Positions 1-10,800 of a stretch of 64,000 nt of DNA are shown here, one piece after another (the stretch's first letter is position 1; every line of letters starts with the position of its first letter). The translations under genes and the position numbers were made by a program. The notes beneath the pieces are model-generated. The model worked only from the letters and a program-made list of their open reading frames with translations, did no database searches and had not been told where the DNA came from. This DNA comes from Owenia fusiformis (Eukaryota; Annelida; Polychaeta; Sabellida; Oweniidae), in NCBI GenBank assembly GCA_903813345.2, contig CAIIXF020000001.1, forward strand, positions 56,315,885 through 56,379,884, given 5' to 3'.

Positions 1-1
1 C

Positions 2-691
2 AATGGAAAGACAGCTTTAATACACCCAGAGGAGAAAACATATATACCTTCGAAGGATAGTAATCAGAAAAAGACGCAAGCTGCGCACCAGCTACTGCTT
101 ATGGAACGCTATGACTCACAAAAGCGAAAGACTACATGGAAGGAAGGCATTACCCGGTTTATACGGCGAGCCTGTTCACCCCGAGCTCGTTCACCTCGTC
201 CTCGCCAACATGGCAGTACTCAAAGAAGCACCTCAAACAATAAAGTATTGCACAGACATAATAATGGAACGGCAAATCGGGGCAATAGAGATGAGTACAC
301 GGAAGTGGAAACTAAATGGCCAACTTGCGAAGAAACCTTTCCAGAACAAGAGGCGACTGTAACAAGTGATTCTGTTGAACGACAGGGTAGTCCTCCTCAA
401 GCTCTTCAAATGTATGACATCGGCGGTGGTCGCTATCAACATGATGGCGCTAGAGTAAACAAAGTCAAGCATAGAAGAGCTCTATGTGTCCCCAGAGGAT
501 GTGTTCACTGGCCGAGCTGCAGGGAATGTGGACACAGCCCCCACTCAGATCAGGAGAGTATACCTGACAATAACGAGGATGCCAACCAAAAGATGGACCG
601 CAACATTATGGCGGTTATAAAAATGTCTGGAAATGTTAATAATTTGCAAGATTCACAGAGATATACCGTATATAAAATGGCTAAGTCTTAA
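2..691 (+). CDS. Unassigned open frame at left edge (possible partial exon)
   Basis: A frame stays open from the left edge of the window to a TAA at 689-691, about 229 codons, with the first Met at 101. It is long for DNA this AT-rich. The product would be basic and polar, rich in Arg, Ser, Gln and Asn, and no domain is recognised. A second frame (111-362) has a more ordinary composition, and a third frame ends in a stop at 58-60 after 19 protein-like codons. This may therefore be the frameshifted tail of a gene or mobile element lying mostly to the left. No splice site or poly(A) signal decides the matter. Whether it is coding is uncertain and no function is proposed. Confidence 0.2.
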   Translation, partial: NGKTALIHPEEKTYIPSKDSNQKKTQAAHQLLLMERYDSQKRKTTWKEGITRFIRRACSPRARSPRPRQHGSTQRSTSNNKVLHRHNNGTANRGNRDEYTEVETKWPTCEETFPEQEATVTSDSVERQGSPPQALQMYDIGGGRYQHDGARVNKVKHRRALCVPRGCVHWPSCRECGHSPHSDQESIPDNNEDANQKMDRNIMAVIKMSGNVNNLQDSQRYTVYKMAKS

Positions 692-1860
692 CACACTTGA
701 ATTGTTTCTACCATTGTATGCCAACTTTGCATGTCGTGTTTTATGTCACCACTGAAATGATGGAGACACTTAGTGTAGTCTGCGTATGACTGATCTTCAT
801 TGTGAAGGCAGTCACGCTATCATTTTGATCTGCATACTTTATAGGCTTCAATTCGATGGAAGTTCAAATGACATCATAGAAATATCGAAGTGCCAAAATG
901 ACCTGCGGGTGTCTCGAAACACTAATTCTTATTACTAGTTATATCTAGTAGTTTTTGGATTACATTGTTGTAGACCATAAAGCAAGGGATCCTAAAAGTA
1001 AAAATGAGTACTAAGTTTTAGCTACATCATGGACCTCTTCCCATGGCCGACCCAGGCTACACTATTGTTTGATTCGGCAAATACTAAAGTAGGCAGTTGG
1101 TCACATTTCTGACTTTTGAGGGTTTGAGTATAAACGTCAGACAACATTTGACGTAAGTTTCTTGTCTCATGATAATTTGAGTTTTGGAGCAGGATTCAAA
1201 ATGTCTTTCTCGACATTGCATTAGATAATTACATTAACTCACAAGTTGATTTCGTCTCAGCTATATTTTTATTTAAATTAGCCAATTTGTTAGCAAGTGA
1301 CGAGATATCGTCATTCAAGATTTTTTAGAACTTAAATCTGCACATGGATTTAAAGCATTACCCATTGTTATATTTTATCCAATAGTAATGGTATATTTAA
1401 CCATGGGATAAAAGTGATCATCTGGATTTGAGGGATATAGAAAGTATACGTTTATAATATGCTGGTGCAAGGAGGATGGACTTGACATGTATCCTTTTAG
1501 ATCTTAATGTTATGGGATTAATTTGTAATTTTGAAAATCCCACGAAAAACAATTTTCAAGAAAAACAAAAAGGAAAGAGTGGCAAGTCGGCTAGAGTTAG
1601 GTATCTTGAGGTGCACTTTACCAGACCAGTGCTAGTAAATCCGTTTCTTTGATGAAGACACCATATCCCTCAAATCGCATTTGAATTTACTATCATATAC
1701 TCAGAAGTCAAATTGTAAATATATATATAAACATTAATTGACTATTTTTTATTAATTTTTCAATCTTCAAAACTATAACACTTCATTATATTAGAATAGA
1801 GTTTTATAAATCGTAGGTTATTCTGTACTTTAGCTCGAAATGACACAAGTACTTTTCTAG
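692..1860. other. AT-rich intergenic stretch, nothing recognised
   Basis: There is no open frame of useful length, no RNA gene and no clear repeat structure. Confidence 0.4.
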
Positions 1861-2562
1861 TAAAGGAGTGGTATCGATATGGAGAACTTTTTGAACACAC
1901 GTTTCTCTTAAACCAGTCATAAAAAATCTAAAAATTTGACATATCGTCAATTTAATTTTGAATGGTAACAATATAATTAGTAAAAAATATATACACTTTC
2001 ATCTGTATTGTTTTAGAAAACACATCGAACACTTGTTTTGTTCTTGGTATCGTGTTTCCAGAGTGAAAAGAAACGAACCTCATTGGAACAAAATGACATA
2101 AACACAACATGTTTAGGTCTCTCAATATAGCAATTGTACAAAGGAAATTTTGGTTGATTTTAAAAAAGTATCTTGATGAAATAAAGGTTTATCTTGATTT
2201 TTTATCTATTTTGGGGGATTTTGTTTTTATTTTTTGAATACTTTTTTAAAATCAACCAAAAATTCCTTTGTATAACTATAATATTGAGAGTTCTAAAAAC
2301 ATGTTGTATATGCTATTTTGTTCCAAAAAGGTTCGGAAAGACATTTTATTTCATTCTCAAGAATTGGTAGAAATGAGCAAAAACAATTGCACTAAAAACA
2401 AAAACAGTTATATAAAATATTTCTAAATAATTTTGGCATTAAATTGTTGTCAATCAGTCAATATTACATAAAATACCGTGTTTTTTACAGAATGTTTTCA
2501 ATGATTGGTTTAAGAGAAAAACATTGTTGAATTCAGTTCTCCATATCGATACCACTCCTTTA
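1861..2562. mobile_element. Palindromic (foldback) MITE, about 700 bp
   Basis: The ends are inverted copies of each other: the left end TAAAGGAGTGGTATCGATAT is the reverse complement of the right end at 2543-2562. Similarity continues inwards with drift, including the CTCTTAAACCAGTCAT-like block. A second paired block closer to the centre (near 2150-2175 and 2239-2270) carries the GGTTGATTTTAAAAAAGTA motif. The centre of symmetry is near 2211. No coding frame lies inside. The outermost TA on each side could be a TA target duplication, as made by Tc1/mariner-type elements, but it cannot be told from the end of the repeat itself. Confidence 0.75.
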
Positions 2563-3440
2563 AGTTTCCGAGTTCTTGTTACCGATGGAAGGGAAAGATC
2601 TTGTTACTTTAGATATTTCTAGTGGTTTCTTATTGGTTTTTATGGTTTCTGGCGGTCCGTTTCCAGATAGTTTTTATATTATGTTAGTTCTACTGATCTC
2701 ATCAACACAATTCTGTTTATGACATATCAGATTCACTCTTTTACAGTTTATATTACATGTCTTCCAGGCGTCTCGGTTGTAATTTACTATTTAGGAAGTG
2801 TATCAAAGCTAATATGCTTTGGAACATCCGTACAACTCTAGACTTGATCATCCAAGACATTTACGGATATAAGTTTCTTATGCATACTGTTGTTTTAGGC
2901 CTACTGTGCCTACATATTTTTTTTATTGTTTTCTGTTTACTACTGCCCTATACTATAGCGATACGCTTGACGGTGTACACGTTAAAAGGCAGCAACTGAG
3001 AGAAACAAAGATGTATGTCTTTTTATGTAAAAAGGTCAATGCAGACGTTATCGCATGAAAATACAAAATGGATGATTTTTAGATAATAGCAATAATTCTG
3101 CAAGGGGGCCCTTAGATTTTCAAATGTGAGATCTGGTAATTTTTTTTAGAAACATATTTCAACATTTTACACGTTCTATCTTTTGCTGCAGCTTTAACCC
3201 ATCTTTATGATCAGTGTTTCAATAGCACAATCAAGATGTTGCAGCTATGTTTACGCGTGAATGGAAGATGAACCAGGGAATAGAAATACCTTAAAAATCT
3301 ATCTGCAATTAATAAGGTTATCCAGTAAATCAATTAAATCTACATTTTGTGTGCTTATTTCCTCCCTTCTTTGTATGACATATTTAAAGACCTAATAAAT
3401 TACAATACTTAAAAAGTAAATATTTGTAGTCTGTCAGTAT
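2563..3440. other. Intergenic stretch, nothing recognised
   Basis: A short hydrophobic frame (2757-2999) has no recognisable domain. Nothing else stands out. Confidence 0.35.
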
Positions 3441-3446
3441 ATGGGA

Positions 3447-3640
3447 GTCTATGTTGTCCATGCATTTCGGGTCACTCGGCCTATGTGGTCCATGCATTTC
3501 AGGTCACCCGGCCTATGTGGTCCATGCATTTCAGGTCACCCGGCATATGTGGTCCATGCATTTCAGGTCACCCGGCATATGTGGTCCATGCATTTCAGGT
3601 CACCCGGCCTATGTGGTCCATGCATTTCAGGAGCCTCAGT
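3447..3640. repeat. 32-bp minisatellite, about 6 copies
   Basis: The unit is TATGTGGTCCATGCATTTCA followed by GGTCACCCGGCC, repeated nearly exactly. The outer copies are more diverged, with TCGGGTCACTCGG at the left and GGAGCCTCAGTC at the right. Because 32 is not a multiple of 3 and the unit has no stop in any of three frames, all plus-strand frames run open through it and give false repetitive proteins. Confidence 0.9.
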
Positions 3641-4879
3641 CAGTGTATTTCAGGTACACTTTGTGTCCTGAATGAAGCATTTTCTTTTCACGACAGCTGA
3701 TCACAGGATTAGATCAGAAGATTTGTTCAAGAAAACATCACAGTATATTTTGTCACTCAGAGTCAGATGTATCATTATTAAACTGCCAACTCCGAGGAAA
3801 ATGGTAACGTTTCCTTAGTTTTTTAAATGAATAATTTGACCTCCCATAGTGGAAAATCTTCTGATCACACCTCGTGATGATGCGCATATCTTCAGCTATT
3901 TCAATTCTTGCCTTTTATATCAAATTGATGATTGACTTGGGTTTTCAGTATACTTTTTCTATAGTTCAAAAATAAAGGAGACACAAAAGAATTTTTGATT
4001 TTTATTTGAGCTGACAAAAAACAGATACACACGTTTAACACGATATAAGCAGTTACAATTTTCTAAACCTTATTTCCCAATGTAGATGACAACAAAGTCT
4101 ATAAAAATGTAAAGTACCAAAAGATTAACATCTCATAAATTTTTTGCAGATACTTAGTTGATTGCCTCAAGCAAGCAAAGGAAGCCAAACAAAAAATTCA
4201 ATTCCAATTTGTATTTCACTTCTACAAAAAGATGATATCATAATTTAAATAGAAATGTTTACATTTTCATAATTATTACATATCAAAAATTCATTATTTG
4301 TTCTTATGTTATAACATTCATGTTTAGCCCTCTAGCACCATTCATTTGATATACTTTATCTTTTTTGAGAGATCATATTTCAGATGTTCTAGAACTAGTT
4401 CAACTGCAAATGCTACTTCATGTACTTGCACCCCTTTATCCCTGATTCTTCCCTCAATTACATGTACAATATTTTCTAGTACACGGCTAAGTGTATTGAT
4501 TCACAAATATTCGGATAAAGTGTACATAATACAAATACCAATATGAAACATTAAATTAGAATTTCATGATTTGTTCAAAAGTTTTTTTACCATTACTACC
4601 AGAGGCTTAAGTTCATTTGCGATCATAAAGATCGTATCACGGGCACCGTGGTTAGCCAATTAGGATTAATGCCTCATCCACATTTGATCTACGGCAACCA
4701 TAGCTTTCCAAAATCAAGAGAAATATGCTACATAAATAATAGTGATAACTGTACAATATCGATTTTCAATATTGATTTTATGAAGCTATGGCCGCTGCAC
4801 GCTTGCTGTTGAGCACATGTGACTGAGGCTGTAGGTTACAAGGGCTCTGTTTGAAACAATTAATTGTTTAATTTCATCA
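3641..4879. other. 3' flank of the zinc-finger gene, nothing else recognised
   Basis: No gene is seen. A minus-strand AATAAA at 4001-4006 is a possible distal poly(A) signal for the ZNF800-like gene. Confidence 0.35.
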
Positions 4880-4885
4880 TTTATT
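4880..4885 (-). promoter_or_regulatory. Possible poly(A) signal AATAAA of the ZNF800-like gene
   Basis: AATAAA on the minus strand lies 8 bases after the stop codon. Used alone it would give a very short 3' UTR; the copy at 4001-4006 would give about 0.9 kb. Confidence 0.35.
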
Positions 4886-4893
4886 CAAATATT

Positions 4894-7800
4894 TTACTCA
4901 TAACTGTCCTCAAGCCCTCTATTTATAAATCTCATTGGATCTGGTTCAGCCTGGTTTATGATCTTAAGCAATTCATCTGTTTCTATGTTTACAGTTTCCG
5001 TGACAACAGTCTCCTCAGTATGAGCTGCTACATCATTTGTCAATTGGTACATCTCCCACGAACAGTTGTCTCGCTCAAAGGCATAGATACTGCCTTCAGC
5101 TATCTGCTCATTCTGAGTAACTTCTGCTTGTCTTCTAGGGTCTTCTGTTTGTCTCTTAGACTCTTCAGCCAGATTCTTACACTCAACATCTTGTCTTCTA
5201 GGCTCATTTGTCAGCTGGGAATGTGCTTGTGAGAGAATTATAGGTTTCTGGCGGGGTTTGGGTTTAGCATGGAGTTGCCCCTTTAATGTTACAGAATGAG
5301 GTTTATCTAGGATTAAGACTGGGGGCTGCTGGCTTGAAGTTGAGGGAATGAGCCTTCCTTTAGGGGTTGGCGTGGAATGTAAGGGCATATTCAAAGTATC
5401 TTGTACATTTAAATGATCTGTTCTTGTCTCTGAATCACCAAGATGTTTTATTGGGGAAGGATCTTTACGTGGTGTTTTCTGGGGGGATACTTTCCTTATT
5501 TCCTCCCTTGCCTCACTCTTAATGTATTCTTCACTATTGAAGCTGGATTCTTTCTTCTTATCCTGTTCACGCTTTTCATCTTCTTTTGATCGTGTCAAGA
5601 AAACTTTTTTGGGATAATATCCAGACCGAGTAACTAGGGACGTATTTTTATCTTCTTTTAGATCTTTTTCTGGACTTTCATCTTTTTCATATGGAGTGAT
5701 GTCAAATTTTCGAGGAGTTTTCCGGGTTGAAATATTAAATTTTGCATTACTTTGTTCACCAGATGAAGAAGGACTTGTAACTGTTTCACCATCTGGTTTC
5801 TTATCATCTAAAGATAGCAGATAAATTGGTTTCCTTGGTTTGGGCAGTTCCTTCACTTCAGGCTCTTCTTCTTTATGGTTGCTTGAATTGCTACCCTCCT
5901 CAATTACTGTCTGTTCTTGCTCTAAATCCGTGATCATCTTGGTTAAGTCAATGACACCACGTATCTTAGCTGCATGGATCCTTCTTAAATGACTTTTACA
6001 TTCAGATCTGTTAAATGATGTAAACTTACAGAGTTTACACTTAAACCGTCTCCAGCCCATGTGGCGTATTGCATGACGTCTAAGACTCGACACACTGCCA
6101 TATTGTTTCTCACATTTCTTACATGTCCATGTGTTATAATCTATCATGGCATCAACATATTTAAGTTCACTTGGTGAGTATTTAGATGATGATGCTTCAT
6201 TAGTTTTTCTGGCACGTTTACTTGGGGCTCTTCCATCTTCTTCCTTTACTCCCCCTTCAGACTGTCCCTCAGCAGGCTCCTGTTTTATGTCAGATTTATC
6301 CAACATCTGTTTCCGGACCAAAGGTTCATCATCATCGAAAGATCGCTTCAGTTTGATGACACGCTTTGGTCTGGAGGCAACTAGAGAGTCTGACATATCC
6401 ATCGTATCAGAATGTGGGGAAGGGCCAGGACTTGAGGCTGGGGGACTTGAAGGGCAGTCAGATGTAGGAGTGACAGGAGGGGATGTGGCAGTGGCAGAGT
6501 CCCATGTACATACCTCCTTATGTTTATCAAATACAGACTTTTTAGCAAAACCTTTCCCACAGCAGTCACATTTAAACAGATGGAATGAGTTGAATCGTAT
6601 TGCTGTCGCCTTGCGTCCACTTTTAGATTTGATTTCAATTTTGATGTTATTGCTTAGATTTGTGTCACTGTCATCTTCACCAGGTTCACATTTCACTTTC
6701 ACTTTATGTTCAATACTCTTTGTATGTGTTATTCCCTCTCCAACCTCCTCTATGGGCCGAGTGAACGATTTTCTCCGGAGTTTATCCCGTAACTTCTCCA
6801 CTTCCTGTTTGGACTTGCCATGACGACGTTGAAGATGCCTGGTGACTCCCCAGATTTGAGAGAAGGTGCTCGAGCAATATAAACATGGGTAGAATTTTTT
6901 CTGTTCTGAATGTAACGAGTTCATATGAAAATGTAAAGTTTTGATACTAGAGTACTGCGTGTTACATTTCAGACAAGTCAACATTGTGATGTCACAATCG
7001 TCACGACGAGATAGTTTACTGACAAGAGGGGAGAATGAAGAGCTCTGTCGTTCTCGTAAGCTCATTCTTGTTGGAGGGCCTGGTGGCGCTGTAGGTTCTA
7101 CTGTCACTATGTCCTCTTCATCTACATCAGAGACATTGTCACCTGGAAACATAAATGCAAAACAATGTAATTGTAAATTAAATTGGCTAATGTTCAGGTT
7201 GCAACTAAGTGTAGAGTCAGAGTTCATTACTTTTTAAGCCAGTTAGTTCAAATCTGGGACTTTTTCAAGAATGAGAATATACAGAAAATGAAATTCTTAT
7301 GATGCACCCTGGTACTGTCTCATAGACCAAAGCCTGTAAAGCTTGATAAATAAGTATGTCTAAAATGCACTGTTGATTGTGAGAATTAAGTTTTCACATG
7401 TTATTTTCAAAAGTGGCAAAAAATCTTCAGTGGGATAATAACATGGAAAATTAGTATTCTACATTGATATATTTTCCATGTGGATAAATATAACACATAA
7501 GGGATTAATGAGTCATTAATATGAAAATGTTTTGGGATTTGAATATGACAATTTGCTATCTTATAAGAGTGCAAAAACTAAAAGTGTGGTTGATAACTTC
7601 AAGGCATTGTAGAACTCTATGAAAATTGTATATTAGCAGTTAAGACGCTATTCTTTTACTTCAATGATTTTTGATCCGTGTCGTCTAAAACTAAAGATAA
7701 AATATCTCAATATTTTGCACCAAACAAACCTTCACTCTTTACTCATTTAATTTTCCCATGTTATATATTGCATATTTACCTAGTCCATCAGTATCCATAC

Positions 7801-10800
7801 TGTTCTCACACTTGGTATCATCCTCAGATAAATCTGCATCTGTCTTGCTTTTTACCTTTACCTACAGAAAAGATGAAAATAAGTCACAAACTGCAAATGC
7901 CTTCTTATTTTTAATTTAAAAGGCATGCCAGAGATACAATGTTTTGGTTTCTGTCAAGGAAACATTAATTTGTTTTAAAATCAAATGGAAAATAGTCTTA
8001 TTAGCACTTTGTATGAATTTGCTGAGTATAATATTTTTTAATTTTTTGAAGGGAATTGTTCATGTCAAATAGAGATATTTTCAATGAGACTTTTTGGGAA
8101 TTAAAGACAATTTAGTTTCATGCCAATGGAGTTTTAATCCAATTAGAAATATTTGATGAATTAAGAAATAAGTAACTTTGTCTAGTCCTTTTTCTTGCAT
8201 GACCAAATCTACATTACAATTACCATCTATTAATCCATTAATATTAATCTATATTTATCAATTAATCCATCTATACAGCAACAAAAACTAGGCAACATGA
8301 AATGAGCTAAAATGCTTGTTGAAATTACAAAAGTTTAACAATTTCTCACATGCCAACACTAAAAGTCAAATACCAGTCATATGATTTGGTATTACTACTT
8401 CTTATTGGTAAAAATGAGAATACACTTCTTGTAAAAGTACCTTTTGTTTGACAGCATTAGGGTTGCACTTGATGGGTGTCAATTTAACAAGGGAAGTGTA
8501 GGCGTTCCCCTTACTACGATTCACCTCCTCCACCGCCTTACTATAGAATTTATAGTCTTCAGATTTACCATCAAACTTTCCTTCCTGCATCTGTTCTACA
8601 ATATTATGCCTTGTATCTGAAATGTAACAGTTCGGAAGTTCCTTTATTCATTCTTCAAAAATGTCTAGACTCACCAGGTGGGTACCTCAGTAAGGTTGCA
8701 CTGCATACAGGGTGACAAAAAAAACTGGAACCCATAAATCATCAAATTTCTCGGAAAGTATTATACCTACATTCTTCATTTCTTCAGGGTAGAAACTAGA
8801 CTGAATGCATAACAAAATGACACAAAATGAGTACTGTAGCTTAGATATTAATCATGCCATGGACGACAGAAGAAAAGACTTATATTGTGAGAAAGTATAT
8901 CGAGACAAAATCCTATAAAGAGACACAAACTGCCTATATGAGAGATCATAGGGCAAGAAGAGCCCCTTGCAAGTCACAGATCTTTAGGCTTGTACAGAAG
9001 TTTGATTCAGAAGGAACTGTAAAACCAACAAAGAAGAAAGGTGATGGTAAACCAACCTATTCGGGGAGAGGGAGAGGTCTGTCAGAACTCAAGACAACTC
9101 AACAGTCAACTCAGCACGTTACATCCCTAACGTTCAAACGTTTTGGAGAGCACTGGGAAGACGACGTGACTTGAGAAGGGACCAGCAATGGTTCCAACAA
9201 GATGGTGCCACACCCCACACCTCAAATGAGTCCATTCGATGGCTTCAGGCTCACTTTGGTGATCGATTAATCAGTCACCATACCCGCCACATCTGGGCCC
9301 CCCCCTCCCCTGATTTGAACCCCCCAGATTTTTATCTGTGGGAGTATCTCAAGGATAATGTGTAAACAGATAGTCCACTGACCATTGATGACCTCAAACT
9401 CAACATTGGAAGACTAATTAGAGAGATAGACAGAGATGAATGCAGTAGGGTCATTGACAATTTTGCAAGAAGAATCCAGCTCTGCATTTAACGTCATGGT
9501 GCACATTTGGAGCACATTATCTTATCGTGCCTCATTTGGAGACTAATTGAGCTACAATGCTAAAACTTTGACATCTTGTCATACATTCAGTTGACTATAC
9601 ATGTACCAAATAACTAAGCTCAATATGCATCATTGAAGAAGTTATTAAGACTTAAGTGGGTTCCAGTTTTTTTTTGTCACCCTGTACAAAGATTTCTGTT
9701 ATCTTGAATAAAAAATAGGAATAGGTTCAGTGGGGCAATTTTCATCTTACATTTTTGAATATTTTATGACAATTATATCCTTTAAAATAATAAAAATAAG
9801 TTCCGAATTTTCTAGCCTTGATGCTATGGGAAATCCATTCCCAACCTAAAAATTTAATTTCCTAAAATATCTTTTAAACCACATTTTAGGTGTAATTAAG
9901 TATGGGGTTTTCAAATATAATATCATTCTGACTGAATCTAGTCTGTTTCACTGGTACGTTTGATTGCTACTCATAACCTGCACCTTCAATTTTATTTCTA
10001 TCAATAGAGATAAATTGTAAACAATTCTTACTTTCTGTTGCCTTTGGCTTGACAAATTTGTCACTCTCTGAATCATCTGCCTTCTCAATGGGGGATTCTG
10101 GGAGAACTACCACTGTTTCGCTGGCGTCAGTTTTCTCCACAAACCTCACCTTGCGATCACAGTAAGACTCTTTGCAGTAGCAACGTTTGTGAGCTATAAA
10201 GTTTGGTAAAGCGCGGAACAAACTCTTACAGACCTGGAAGAAAAAAGCTGCGGTTATTTTGAAAACTATTTGACAATGTAGCTTCAATGTTTGATAAGGA
10301 TAAATGTTTGGATTAGACAGGTTTCTACTTTATTATATGATGTGAGAACCATCTATATCTAAGTGCCAATACAACATCCATTAAAGCTGATAATAAAACA
10401 TTTTCAAAAATATTAATAAAAAATTTGCAAACAAGAATTATGTTGAGATAACAATTGTGTTGACACTGAGTCAAAATGTGAAACTTTCTGTGTGAATTAA
10501 AAAATTGAAAAAATTTATCGGATATGTGGTACCTCTAAACAAGTGGTGCGGATATCATCACTTTATGAATATCCGCGTATATGTGCAATGCTTGTTTAGA
10601 GGTAGTAGCTTTTTGTTTAATGTTTCCAATTTTGTATAAAATCACACAGAAACCTTTCAACTTTCAAAATGCAAATATAATTTGTATTGATAGGTCATCT
10701 CGATCACCGATATTGAATGAATGCTGTTTACACTGTGAAACAGCTGCAATTTAAAATTATTTGCTTTGGAGAGAGTATTATTGCTTGATGTGTCGCTATA

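Noticed and set aside
3441-3700. Three overlapping repetitive reading frames suggesting a Met-His-rich repeat protein
   Set aside because: They are a by-product of a 32-bp minisatellite whose unit has no stop in any plus-strand frame; similar text appears in all three.
6146-6823. A 225-codon plus-strand frame
   Set aside because: It is the antisense shadow of the large ZNF800-like last exon, whose zinc-finger motifs are unambiguous.
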